A stretch of DNA of 19,767 bases from Campylobacterales bacterium. Its GTDB lineage: Bacteria; Campylobacterota; Campylobacteria; Campylobacterales; Sulfurovaceae. Position numbers and translations under genes: made by a program. The stretch covers positions 1 through 19,767 of the forward strand of contig JAFGWQ010000081.1 of the NCBI GenBank assembly GCA_016937075.1, in the 5' to 3' direction. The number at the start of each line of letters is the position of its first letter. Within the stretch, counting starts at the first letter, position 1. The notes beneath the pieces are model-generated. The model saw only the letters and a list, made by a program, of their open reading frames with translations. It did no database searches and was not told the DNA's origin. Shown piece by piece: positions 1 to 7,931 of this stretch.

Positions 1-415
1 AGAGCATATCAATCCGTCATTGGTTGATGACATTTTAGATGATGGACTCATCCCGGTCATCGCTCCAATAGCTGGAAGCAATGCAGTCGGTCATCCCGGG
101 TTTAATATAAATGCCGATCTGGCTGCTAGCAAAATAGCTGTTGCGCTTCAGGCAGATAAAGTGCTTTTTTTAACGGATACTGCCGGAGTATTGGATAAGG
201 AGGGCAATTTGTTAACAAATCTAAGTGTGGGGAAAACAAATCAGCTAAAAGCGGACGGGACAATTTACGGCGGTATGGTGCCAAAGGTAGATGCTTGTAT
301 AGAGGCACTAAGAGGCGGAGTGAGCAGGGCTCATATCATTGACGGCAGAGTAGAACATTCATTACTTTTGGAGATTTTGACAAGCAGCGGAGTCGGTACT
401 TTTATAGAATTATAA
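1..415 (+). CDS. argB: Acetylglutamate kinase, C-terminal part (5' end outside window)
   Basis: Only the last 138 or so codons are present; the reading frame is open from base 2, so the start lies upstream of the window. The enzyme phosphorylates N-acetylglutamate with ATP in the second step of arginine synthesis, in the cytoplasm. Recognised from the amino-acid kinase fold motifs: NINAD followed by LAASKIAVAL, the FLTDTAGVLD strand-loop, the GGMVPKV segment that contributes to nucleotide binding, and the closing HIIDGR...LLLEILTSSGVGT block typical of ArgB C-termini. The end fits the family, with no truncation at the 3' side. The next gene begins about 70 bases downstream, close enough for co-transcription, though no shared function is obvious. 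I did not see a convincing terminator after it. Identity is very secure; the missing N-terminus cannot be judged. Confidence 0.95.
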   Translation, partial: EHINPSLVDDILDDGLIPVIAPIAGSNAVGHPGFNINADLAASKIAVALQADKVLFLTDTAGVLDKEGNLLTNLSVGKTNQLKADGTIYGGMVPKVDACIEALRGGVSRAHIIDGRVEHSLLLEILTSSGVGTFIEL

Positions 416-453
416 TCAGGACTCTGGGATAACACTTTTTGTCATTTGTAAAA

Positions 454-479
454 AATAGCAAAGAAGCTATTGAGGAGAG
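454..479 (+). promoter_or_regulatory. Small hairpin abutting the ppk2 ribosome binding site
   Basis: AATAGC (454-459) and GCTATT (466-471) form a perfect 6-bp stem with a 6-base A-rich loop, and the Shine-Dalgarno sequence GAGGAGAG (472-479) begins at the next base. The spacing from this Shine-Dalgarno to ATG 485 is 5 bases, which selects that start over TTG 470. The hairpin could sharpen or modulate ribosome access, but its stem is short and this is inference. Confidence 0.35.
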
Positions 480-484
480 AAAAA

Positions 485-1243
485 ATGAAAGACAAAGATT
501 ACAAAGAAGAGCTTTATAATTTACAAGTCGAGCTGGTAAAGTTCCAAAGACATGTAATTAAAAAAAATTTAAAAGTATGTCTGGTATTTGAGGGCAGGGA
601 TGCATCCGGAAAAGATGGAACGATAAAGAGATTTATGGAACATTTGAGTCCTAGAGAGGCTAAAGTCGTTGCTTTGGACAAACCAAGCGACAAAGAAACC
701 AAATCATGGTATTTTCAAAGATATGTGTCAAACTTGCCAAGCGGCGGACATATAGTATTTTTCAATAGAAGCTGGTATAACAGAGCCGGTGTCGAAAAAG
801 TCATGGGTTTTTGTACCAAAAAAGAATATTCTCTTTTTATGGAAGAGGTTGGAAGTTTTGAGCATCTATTGACACATTCTGGTATTATACTGTTGAAATA
901 TTATTTGGACATCAGCAAAGATGAGCAAAAAGAAAGACTTGAAAGCAGAAAAAAAGATCCGTTAAAGCAGTGGAAAATAAGCCAGATTGACGAACAAGCA
1001 CAAAAATATTGGGATGATTATTCTGATGCAAGAAATGAAATGCTTGAAAAGACCTCTTTTGTATTTACTCCTTGGTGTGTAGTTCACACTGATGATAAAA
1101 AAACAGCTAGAATCAATGTAATGAAGGATTTTTTGTCCAAAATGGATTATCCTGATAAAAATGAACAATACTTAGACATTGATCATAGTGTTATTTGCCA
1201 GTATAAACCTGAGTGTTATATAAAGGGATTGATAGCTAAATAA
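485..1243 (+). CDS. ppk2: Polyphosphate kinase 2 (class I type)
   Basis: Cytoplasmic kinase of the PPK2 family, which uses inorganic polyphosphate to phosphorylate nucleoside diphosphates (or the reverse). The 252-residue length matches single-domain class I members. Visible motifs: Walker A GRDASGKDG at residues 37-45, the Walker B region FFNRSWYNRAG at 92-102, and the basic lid ERLESRKKDPLKQWKIS at 150-166. These follow the family order. The open frame extends upstream to a TTG at 470, but ATG 485 is chosen because a strong GAGGAGAG lies five bases before it, and the TTG would have no ribosome binding site. It lies 69 bases after argB and 152 before thrC, probably read from the argB side because no promoter is evident in the short gap. 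The nucleotide preference (ADP or GDP) cannot be read with certainty from the sequence. Confidence 0.93.
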   Translation: MKDKDYKEELYNLQVELVKFQRHVIKKNLKVCLVFEGRDASGKDGTIKRFMEHLSPREAKVVALDKPSDKETKSWYFQRYVSNLPSGGHIVFFNRSWYNRAGVEKVMGFCTKKEYSLFMEEVGSFEHLLTHSGIILLKYYLDISKDEQKERLESRKKDPLKQWKISQIDEQAQKYWDDYSDARNEMLEKTSFVFTPWCVVHTDDKKTARINVMKDFLSKMDYPDKNEQYLDIDHSVICQYKPECYIKGLIAK

Positions 1244-1281
1244 TAATTGAATTTAAGTATTTATCAAATAAAGTCTGCATA

Positions 1282-1304
1282 TGGCAATTTACCTTGTTTT
1301 GCCA
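1282..1304. repeat. Short inverted repeat TGGCAA-N11-TTGCCA between ppk2 and thrC
   Basis: TGGCAA at 1282-1287 is matched by TTGCCA at 1299-1304 around an 11-base loop. It lies 38 bases after the ppk2 stop and 25 bases before the thrC -10 element. There is no run of T after it, so it is a poor terminator; it could be an operator half-site pair or chance. Confidence 0.25.
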
Positions 1305-1329
1305 AAGAGAATAAAATCTTATTTTAAGA

Positions 1330-1338
1330 TGGTATAAT
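1330..1338 (+). promoter_or_regulatory. Extended -10 promoter for thrC
   Basis: TGGTATAAT at 1330-1338 is a perfect extended -10 element (TG, one base, TATAAT). No good -35 hexamer stands at 16-18 bases, as is usual for housekeeping promoters of Campylobacterota. Transcription would start near 1345, leaving a leader of about 50 bases before ATG 1396. Confidence 0.65.
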
Positions 1339-1395
1339 TATTTAATAATATTATTGGTAAAAACCAAGAAGAGCAGCAAATAAGGAATTTAAAAT

Positions 1396-2862
1396 ATGAG
1401 ATTTATAGAGACTCGCGGCAATGATGGGATCAAAGCAAAATATGTAACATTTTCGGAAGCCATTTTGTCGCCTAGTGCTAGTTTCGGTGGACTTTATGTG
1501 CCCGAACAATTACCCAAATTAGACGACGAATTTATAGCCAAACATCTCGATAGCTCTTATAAAACATTAGCACTTGATTTTTTAACTAAATGTGATATAG
1601 ATATAGATAATGATATTTTGCAAGAAGCACTAGCGCGTTATGATGCATTTGATGATGCTGCCAATCCGGTACCTGTCGTGCAAATAGAAGATGATTGTTT
1701 TGTGAGTGAACTTTATCATGGCCCGACTCGTGCTTTTAAAGATATGGCATTGCAGCCATTTGGGTATATTTTAAGCTCTTTGGCAAAAAAAAGAGATGAA
1801 AATTATCTTATTATGGCAGCTACAAGCGGCGATACCGGGCCTGCTACGCTTGAGACTTTTAAAAATCAATCAAATGTCAAAGTAGCTTGTCTTTATCCGG
1901 ACGGCGGAACAAGTGATGTGCAAAGACTGCAGATGGTCACAGAAGATGCTTCAAATTTATTTGTATTTGGAGTAAAAGGTGATTTTGATGATACTCAAAA
2001 TGCACTCAAATCACTTTTGGCTTCGGAAGATTTCAATGAAACTTTGAAAGCTAAAAATATCAAATTATCGGCTGCCAATTCCGTAAACTTTGGACGCATC
2101 ATATTTCAGATCATTTATCATATACACAGTTATATAGTTTTACTAAGAGATAAAAAGATCTCTATGGGCGATAAGATATATCTCGTCGTACCTAGTGGTA
2201 ATTTTGGTAATGCATTGGGAGCTTATTATGCTAAAAAAATGGGACTTCCTGTGGCAAAAATACTCATCTCTTCAAATCGAAACAATATTCTTACTGATTG
2301 GATCACAAATGGTGCTTATGATCTGACAAGCAGACATTTGGTGCATACTATATCTCCTGCTATGGATATACTAAAAAGTTCAAATGTAGAGAGAATTTTA
2401 TTTGATAAATTTGGATATGAGAGAACCAAAGAACTAATGGATGATTTGGCATCAAACGGTAAATATGAGCTGACATCTGAGGAATTGGAAGTTTTGAGAG
2501 AAGATTTTGATGCATCGTTTTCTACAGATGAAGAGTGTGAAGATGTGATAGGAGAATATGCTAAAAAAGGCTACATCATGGATCCGCATACGGCAACTTG
2601 TATAAGAGCTTATAAAACTCTAAGAGAACAAAAGCTTCCGACAGTTGTATACTCTACTGCTGAATGGACCAAATTTAGCCCGACTGTTTCTAGGGCTTTG
2701 GGGCATGAAGTTAAAAATGATATAGATGCTCTTGATTGGATCAAAGATCACGTTCATTTAAAAGTTCCAAAAATGGTAACAGAATTATTTAGTAAGCCGT
2801 TAATTCATGAGAAAGTTATAGACAAAAATACTATCAAGGAGAATATTTTTAGTATTTTGTAA
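1396..2862 (+). CDS. thrC: Threonine synthase
   Basis: Converts O-phosphohomoserine to threonine and phosphate, the last step of threonine synthesis, in the cytoplasm with pyridoxal phosphate. The 488-residue protein is the long (class II, bacterial/yeast) form. Residues 1-10 (MRFIETRGND) are the typical N-terminus. The cofactor lysine is K115 in the GPTRAFKDMALQ motif; the substrate/cofactor loop ATSGDTGPA and the glycine-rich phosphate-binding SGNFGNALGAYYAKKMGLP follow in the right order. The start ATG has AAGGAA nine bases upstream. An extended -10 promoter lies about 60 bases before it. A 26-base gap separates it from the downstream LysM/3D gene on the same strand, so the two are probably co-transcribed. 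No anomalies. Confidence 0.97.
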   Translation: MRFIETRGNDGIKAKYVTFSEAILSPSASFGGLYVPEQLPKLDDEFIAKHLDSSYKTLALDFLTKCDIDIDNDILQEALARYDAFDDAANPVPVVQIEDDCFVSELYHGPTRAFKDMALQPFGYILSSLAKKRDENYLIMAATSGDTGPATLETFKNQSNVKVACLYPDGGTSDVQRLQMVTEDASNLFVFGVKGDFDDTQNALKSLLASEDFNETLKAKNIKLSAANSVNFGRIIFQIIYHIHSYIVLLRDKKISMGDKIYLVVPSGNFGNALGAYYAKKMGLPVAKILISSNRNNILTDWITNGAYDLTSRHLVHTISPAMDILKSSNVERILFDKFGYERTKELMDDLASNGKYELTSEELEVLREDFDASFSTDEECEDVIGEYAKKGYIMDPHTATCIRAYKTLREQKLPTVVYSTAEWTKFSPTVSRALGHEVKNDIDALDWIKDHVHLKVPKMVTELFSKPLIHEKVIDKNTIKENIFSIL

Positions 2863-2888
2863 CATTTAATACCCAAAAGGGGGAAATC

Positions 2889-3806
2889 ATGAAAAAAATT
2901 ATATTTTTTATGATATTGGGGTTAACGGCGATGGTTTTTGCTCAACAATCAACAAGGTCAGCCAATGATGCCTTAGAGTGCGTAAGATTAAATTTTAAAG
3001 CACCAAAATGCAAAGATTTTACAACCAAAGAGAGAAATTTGGCTGTAGAATGCGTAAGATTAAACTTCACAACCCCCATGTGTCAACCATACAATCAAAC
3101 AATAATTGCTTCAAACTCAATAGAAAATACTTTAAATGACGATGAGAAGATATTGAGCAGTGATGACAATATTGTGCCTATTCAAAAAATACCCCCTATA
3201 GACTCTACGGCCCGATCAAATCTAAATGAAAATATACAGAGCAGCAGTGCAGATTTTACTTCTAATTTTCAAAGTACATATTCTGTCGAAAGAGGAGATA
3301 CTCTAGGTAAAATTGCTATTAAATTTGGTGTAGCGCAAGGTGAGATCAAGATATTGAACCCGTCTATCGATTTCCGTGAATTAAAAACAGGCACCCAGAT
3401 AGTAATGCCGCTTTCACAAGATAAGATCAATGCAATAGTCAAAAAAAGCAAGATAAAAACGAAACCTCAAGAGCATAAGATCATTACAGAGCCAAAGGGG
3501 CGAAAGCTTAGGGTTATAGCTTCAGCATATACATCACATGTATCCCAGTGTGATAGTTCTCCCTTTATTGCTGCGTGGGGACATCGTCTTGCCCCAGGTG
3601 AGAAAGTTATAGCAGTATCAAGAGACCTGATCAGCCAATATGGATTAACAAATGGTTCAAAAGTAAGGATTAGCGGATTGGAGGGATATTACACTGTTAG
3701 AGACAAAATGAATCAGAGATACACAAAGCATATAGATATTTACATGGGCTTGGATAAGCGAAAGGCTCTTCGCTGGGGCAGGAGAAGTGTAACTATATAT
3801 TGGTAA
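2889..3806 (+). CDS. Secreted LysM and 3D-domain protein with duplicated Cys motif
   Basis: A 305-residue exported protein. Residues 1-19 form a signal peptide (basic start, hydrophobic core, cleavage probably after VFA). Residues 29-66 hold two copies of ECVRLNF-x2-P-x-C, 24 residues apart, with cysteines at 31, 41, 55 and 65. A LysM domain follows at about 130-174 (YSVERGDTLGKIA...GTQIVMPL), a peptidoglycan-binding module. The C-terminus (about 206-305) is a 3D domain, a double-psi beta-barrel named for three aspartates; D222 (in CDSSP), D272 and D283 (in HIDIYMG) are all present, as is the closing WGRRSVTIYW. Known 3D proteins are cell-wall lytic or resuscitation-type enzymes related to MltA, so a periplasmic wall-remodelling role is likely but inferred. 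AAGGGGG precedes the ATG. It lies 26 bases after thrC, without a functional link. Confidence 0.85.
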   Translation: MKKIIFFMILGLTAMVFAQQSTRSANDALECVRLNFKAPKCKDFTTKERNLAVECVRLNFTTPMCQPYNQTIIASNSIENTLNDDEKILSSDDNIVPIQKIPPIDSTARSNLNENIQSSSADFTSNFQSTYSVERGDTLGKIAIKFGVAQGEIKILNPSIDFRELKTGTQIVMPLSQDKINAIVKKSKIKTKPQEHKIITEPKGRKLRVIASAYTSHVSQCDSSPFIAAWGHRLAPGEKVIAVSRDLISQYGLTNGSKVRISGLEGYYTVRDKMNQRYTKHIDIYMGLDKRKALRWGRRSVTIYW

Positions 3807-3807
3807 T

Positions 3808-5745
3808 TTATTGTAAAGATTCAAACAATTCCCAGAGTTCGAGATATTTTTCACTTTTGATATCATACTCGCTTTGGGTTTTATTTAACATCTTAGTTAG
3901 CTCATTTAATCCTTTTTCTTGATAGCAATCGGGATTGCTTAGACATTTATGAAGCTCATCAAGTTTGTATTCTAGTTCTTCTATCTCTTGCGGCAGCAAA
4001 TCAAATTCTCTTTGTTCTTTGTAGCTAAGTTTTGTTTTTGTTTTGACAGCAGCAGGTGTTGCCTGCAGTGGAGTATCTTTAAACTCTTTTTCCATTGACT
4101 CTATCTCTCTGAGCTCTTTTTCTATCATAAGATAATCGCTATAAGGCTGATGCGACTCTTCTATATTTCCTTTTCCGTCAAGTATGAAAAGTTTAGAAGC
4201 TACTTTGTCCACAAAATATCTATCATGCGATACAACTAGCAATGCCCCGCCAAAATTAATTAGCTGCTCTTCAAGAATAGTAATAGTTTGAATATCAAGA
4301 TCATTTGTAGGTTCGTCCAATATGAGACAATCTACTTTCTTTGCAAACAACAATGCAAGCGCCACACGATTCTTTTCTCCACCGCTAAGCATGCCTATTT
4401 TTTGGTCTAAAAACTCTTTTGGGAATAAAAAGCTTTTGAGATAACCGTATACATGCATATTTTTCCCATCGACTTCTATGATATCACCGCCATTCGGGCA
4501 AAAAGTCTCAAGCAAGCTCTTTTCATCATCTAGCATATCCCTATGCTGATCAAAATATCCTATAGCAAAATCCCCCTTGTCTATCTTCCCGCTAAGTGGA
4601 GCTGTTGTGCCAAGCATTAATTTAAGCAGAGTAGATTTTCCAGAACCGTTTATGCCTACTATGGCTATCTTGTCGTGTTGAAGTATGCGTGTTGTAAAAT
4701 TTGTAATTAGAGGTTTTTCCGGCAAGCCATATGTCACATTATGAAGATCAAAAAGCATTTTTTTTCTAGATACACTTTCGTTTCTATTGAAATGTTTTTT
4801 CTCTCTCTCTAGCTCTACTACCATTTTACGGATCAAGGTAGGATTTTTTTTGGCATTTTCGCGAAGTTCAAAGACCCTTTGTTTGCGCCCTTGATTTCTT
4901 TTTTCTCTAGCCCTTACACCTTTGCTTAGCCACGCCTCTTCTTGTTTGAGGAGTCTAAGCAGGTTTTCGTGTCCTTTTTGCAATGAATGGAGTCGTTGTT
5001 CTTTAAGAGCGAGATAGTTTTGGTATCCGCCTTGATAGCTTACAAGCTGTTGATTGTCTACCTCTACAACTCTGGTAGCTATGGTATCTATGAAATATCT
5101 ATCATGAGATATAAACAATAATGTAAATTTTTCTTTGAGCAGTATCTCTTCTAGAAACTCTACCATATATACATCTAAATGGTTGGTAGGTTCATCCAGT
5201 AAAAGCACATCAGGTTTTTTTAAGATCAGTCCAGCCAAGGCAACACGACGTTGTTCACCTCCTGAGAGGGAATTGACAAGTCTATTTTCATAATCTTTTA
5301 GTTTGAATTCTTGCAATACTCGCTCTATCTTGTCATCCAGGTTCCATGCATTATGGTGGTCAAGAAAGTTTGTAAGCTCGGCATGTTTTTTAAGAAGCTC
5401 TATGTTGTCGAAATCAGTTGCTAGTTTTTCACCGATTTTATCATAATTAGATTTGGCTTCATATAGCGCTGTCAACTCCAAGCTTATCGCTTCTCGTACT
5501 GTTAGATTGGGCCTAAAGAGCGGGTGTTGTGACAGCATCTCTATTTGTACATTGCCTTGAACTACCCTTTTGCCTTCTGTCGGTTCTTCCGTGCCGGCTA
5601 TTATTTTCATAAGTGTAGATTTACCACACCCATTTTGACCGACGATAGCTATTCGTTCACCCTCATTGAGATGAAAGTCTATGCCGTCAAGAAGCATTTT
5701 TATATTGTATTGTTTTTTGATAGCAAAGAGATCTACTAATGCCAC
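3808..5745 (-). CDS. uup: ABC-F family ATPase, Uup type
   Basis: Soluble tandem ATPase without membrane domains; ABC-F proteins act on ribosomes, and Uup also affects branched DNA intermediates and transposon excision in E. coli. At 645 residues it has Walker A GQNGCGKST (36-44), signature LSGGEQ (160-165) and LLLDEPTNHLD (181-191), then a basic linker with VRAREKRNQGRKQR (277-290). The second cassette has GINGSGKST (364-372), LSGGEK (453-458) and LILDEPTNDLD. A C-terminal coiled coil at about 575-645 places it in the Uup subgroup rather than EttA or YheS. The start is GTG at 5745, supported by AAGGA six bases upstream; a TGGTATAAT promoter lies just before it. It is single-gene, divergent from the M48 protease operon, and its stop is one base from that of the LysM/3D gene. 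Confidence 0.92.
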   Translation of the reverse strand: MALVDLFAIKKQYNIKMLLDGIDFHLNEGERIAIVGQNGCGKSTLMKIIAGTEEPTEGKRVVQGNVQIEMLSQHPLFRPNLTVREAISLELTALYEAKSNYDKIGEKLATDFDNIELLKKHAELTNFLDHHNAWNLDDKIERVLQEFKLKDYENRLVNSLSGGEQRRVALAGLILKKPDVLLLDEPTNHLDVYMVEFLEEILLKEKFTLLFISHDRYFIDTIATRVVEVDNQQLVSYQGGYQNYLALKEQRLHSLQKGHENLLRLLKQEEAWLSKGVRAREKRNQGRKQRVFELRENAKKNPTLIRKMVVELEREKKHFNRNESVSRKKMLFDLHNVTYGLPEKPLITNFTTRILQHDKIAIVGINGSGKSTLLKLMLGTTAPLSGKIDKGDFAIGYFDQHRDMLDDEKSLLETFCPNGGDIIEVDGKNMHVYGYLKSFLFPKEFLDQKIGMLSGGEKNRVALALLFAKKVDCLILDEPTNDLDIQTITILEEQLINFGGALLVVSHDRYFVDKVASKLFILDGKGNIEESHQPYSDYLMIEKELREIESMEKEFKDTPLQATPAAVKTKTKLSYKEQREFDLLPQEIEELEYKLDELHKCLSNPDCYQEKGLNELTKMLNKTQSEYDIKSEKYLELWELFESLQ

Positions 5746-5771
5746 TAATTGTCCTTGGATTTAATTGGCGT

Positions 5772-5780
5772 ATTATACCA
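5772..5780 (-). promoter_or_regulatory. Extended -10 promoter for uup
   Basis: On the minus strand the sequence reads TGGTATAAT (5780 to 5772), identical to the element before thrC. The predicted start of transcription near 5765 leaves a leader of about 20 bases, enough for the AAGGA ribosome binding site before GTG 5745. Confidence 0.65.
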
Positions 5781-5806
5781 AAAAAGCCACTTTAAGCTTA
5801 ACTAGA

Positions 5807-5812
5807 TATATT
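5807..5812 (+). promoter_or_regulatory. Possible -10 element for the M48-prmC-apaH operon
   Basis: TATATT at 5807-5812 on the plus strand lies in the 87-base gap between the divergent uup and M48 genes. It would give a leader of only about 14 bases carrying AAAAGG before ATG 5833. There is no extended TG and no convincing -35, so this is the best candidate but weak. Confidence 0.3.
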
Positions 5813-5832
5813 TCAAATAAAAAAGGCAATAT

Positions 5833-7101
5833 ATGCTACAAGCATTAATTATATTATTTTCTATTTATACGGCTATCAAAGTATATGTTTCTGTTATGCA
5901 AATGGGCTATATTATTGATGAGAAACGCAAAGATGCCGTGTTGATGACAAAAGCAAAATATCAAGAAGCAGCAAAGTACGCAGTAGCAAAAGAAAAGCTA
6001 GACCTTACTGCTCATTTGGTGGAATATCTTCTATTTATTTGGTGGGCATTGATAGGATTTGAGATGATGTATAGCTTCTTATCGCAATATATATCACAAT
6101 CCCCGTTTTTGGCAAGCATTATATTTTTAATTGGATATTTTACTATCGACTATATTGTATCCTTGCCGTTAAGTATTTATCAAACTTTTGTGATAGATAA
6201 GCATTTTGGGTTTACGAAGACCACGCCAAAACTATTTATCATAGATCAAATTAAAAGCATTATGCTTTTTTTGACAATAGGAATCGGGGTAATGGCACTA
6301 TTGGTGTGGATAATAGAAAGTTTTGAGATGTGGTGGCTGTATGGATTCGTGTTCATTATGGCTATTTTGCTAATTATTAACTTTGCATACCCGACTATTA
6401 TCGCGCCAATGTTTAATAATTTTACTCCCTTAGATGATGAAGAGCTGAAAAAAAAGATAGAAGTTCTTATGGAAAATGCCGGCATGAAAGCCGATGGTGT
6501 ATTTGTGATGGATGCCAGTAAAAGAGATAATCGTCTAAATGCGTACTTTGGCGGTTTTGGCAAGAGTAAAAGAGTAGTGTTGTTTGATACACTTCTGGCA
6601 AAGCTGAGCCACGATGAGCTTATAGCTGTTCTAGGGCATGAGCTGGGCCATTATAAACATGGAGATATTTGGAAAAATATCGCGCTTATGACAATTTTGT
6701 TTTTTGGAGTGTTCTATCTTTTGGGACATTTGCCAGAATCGATCTTTGCAGAACTTCGCACAGCACCGATCGCAGGAGCAAAGATAGCATTTATAATGCT
6801 TGTATTTCCTCTTGTAACTTTTATTTGGATGCCGATCATGAGTTTATTTAGTAGGCACAATGAATACCAAGCCGATGAGTATGGTTCAAGCGTAGGCGGC
6901 AAGGAACATTTGGTATCAGCGTTGATAAAGTTGGTAGGCGAAAACAAAGCGTTTCCAAAGTCTCATCCGTTATATATATTCTTTTATTATTCCCATCCGC
7001 CTATTTTAGAGCGTCTTAAATCTTTGGGTTTCGATGAATCTGCAGCTAAAGGCGAGTCTGCATTGCCAGAAAATGGTATTTTTTCATTTATAAAGAAGTA
7101 A
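5833..7101 (+). CDS. M48 family membrane metalloprotease (Ste24/CAAX protease type)
   Basis: A 422-residue integral membrane zinc endopeptidase. The zinc site is HELGH at residues 269-273, inside VLGHELGHYKHGD, with the third ligand E344 in NEYQADEYG. Several hydrophobic helices are visible: an N-terminal one (1-22), about 60-85, 93-117, 141-160, 167-187, 283-300 and 315-338. The order and the AYPTIIAPMFNNFTPL segment before the catalytic domain match the Ste24 branch of M48 rather than short HtpX. Bacteria do not prenylate proteins, so the role is probably membrane-protein quality control, by inference. AAAAGG precedes the ATG by seven bases. It is the first gene of a five-gene operon; prmC begins two bases after its stop. 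A Ste24-like gene beside hemK/prmC is, from memory, also found in Helicobacter. Confidence 0.92.
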   Translation: MLQALIILFSIYTAIKVYVSVMQMGYIIDEKRKDAVLMTKAKYQEAAKYAVAKEKLDLTAHLVEYLLFIWWALIGFEMMYSFLSQYISQSPFLASIIFLIGYFTIDYIVSLPLSIYQTFVIDKHFGFTKTTPKLFIIDQIKSIMLFLTIGIGVMALLVWIIESFEMWWLYGFVFIMAILLIINFAYPTIIAPMFNNFTPLDDEELKKKIEVLMENAGMKADGVFVMDASKRDNRLNAYFGGFGKSKRVVLFDTLLAKLSHDELIAVLGHELGHYKHGDIWKNIALMTILFFGVFYLLGHLPESIFAELRTAPIAGAKIAFIMLVFPLVTFIWMPIMSLFSRHNEYQADEYGSSVGGKEHLVSALIKLVGENKAFPKSHPLYIFFYYSHPPILERLKSLGFDESAAKGESALPENGIFSFIKK

Positions 7102-7103
7102 CA

Positions 7104-7922
7104 GTGACCATAAAAGAAGCCCTTGGCTGGGCTAGCGAACAGTTGCAGTCTATATGCGAGCGTCCATTGTTTGAAGCTGAGCTGCTTTTAGCTTATCATT
7201 TGCATAAAGAGAGAATTTATCTGCATGCTCATGAACATGACAAGGTAGATAGTATAGATACGTTCAAAGCACTTATAGCAAGAAGATCATCTCATGAGCC
7301 ATATGAGTATATAGTAGGCAAGGCAAGCTTTTATGATATAGAATTGTTTGTAAAACAGGGTGTTTTGATACCTCGTCCCGAGACTGAACTTCTCATTGAT
7401 GAAGTAGCCCATATCTTAGAAAAAGAAAAAATAAGTTCAATTGCAGAAATAGGAGTAGGAAGTGGTGCTATATCGATAGTATTGGCACGTAAATTCCCGT
7501 CTTTGAAGATAATAGCTACAGATATATCTCTAGAGGCAATCGCGATTGCCAAACAAAATATAGAAGCATTTGGATTATCAGACCAGATCACTTTGGTGCA
7601 TACCAATCTTCTCGACGGCATCGAAGTGCAAGTAGGACTAATTGTTAGCAATCCTCCTTATATCGCCAGTAATGCACCATTGGAATCTAATGTAAAAGAT
7701 TATGAACCACATACGGCACTTTTTGGAGGAGAGAGAGGAGATGAACTGCTGCAGCAGATTATCACTCAAGCAAAACAAAAAGGTGCTTCATATCTAGCTT
7801 GCGAAATGGGATATGATCAAAAAGCATCCATGGAGCTTTTTTTAACACAAAGTGGAGTACAATATACTAGGTTTTATGATGATCTAGCGGGATTAAACCG
7901 CGGATTTATAACTAAATTTTAA
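7104..7922 (+). CDS. prmC: Release factor glutamine methyltransferase
   Basis: Methylates the glutamine of the GGQ motif in release factors RF1 and RF2 with S-adenosylmethionine, which speeds termination of translation. The 272-residue protein has the N-terminal helical domain (1-75) that contacts the release factor, then the Rossmann methyltransferase domain: IPRPETELL at 89-97, SAM-binding EIGVGSGAISI at 115-125, and the catalytic NPPY at 183-186 with its flanking EPHTALFGG. The start is GTG at 7104, two bases after the preceding stop; AAGAAG in the end of the M48 gene would serve as ribosome binding site. The next gene begins nine bases after its stop. NPPY alone is shared with other N-methyltransferases, but the RPETE and EPHTALFGG blocks make PrmC the secure choice. 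Confidence 0.95.
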   Translation: MTIKEALGWASEQLQSICERPLFEAELLLAYHLHKERIYLHAHEHDKVDSIDTFKALIARRSSHEPYEYIVGKASFYDIELFVKQGVLIPRPETELLIDEVAHILEKEKISSIAEIGVGSGAISIVLARKFPSLKIIATDISLEAIAIAKQNIEAFGLSDQITLVHTNLLDGIEVQVGLIVSNPPYIASNAPLESNVKDYEPHTALFGGERGDELLQQIITQAKQKGASYLACEMGYDQKASMELFLTQSGVQYTRFYDDLAGLNRGFITKF

Positions 7923-7931
7923 AGGATTTAT

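Noticed and set aside
470..484. TTG 470 as the ppk2 start
   Set aside because: It lies in the hairpin arm and overlaps the Shine-Dalgarno region itself; ATG 485 has a properly spaced site.
6246..6563. Minus-strand open frame of 105 codons inside the M48 gene
   Set aside because: Lies wholly opposite a conserved protease gene; composition mirrors that gene and no start signal is present.
7331..7651. Minus-strand open frame of 106 codons inside prmC
   Set aside because: Covers the conserved SAM-binding region of prmC in antisense; no supporting ribosome binding site.
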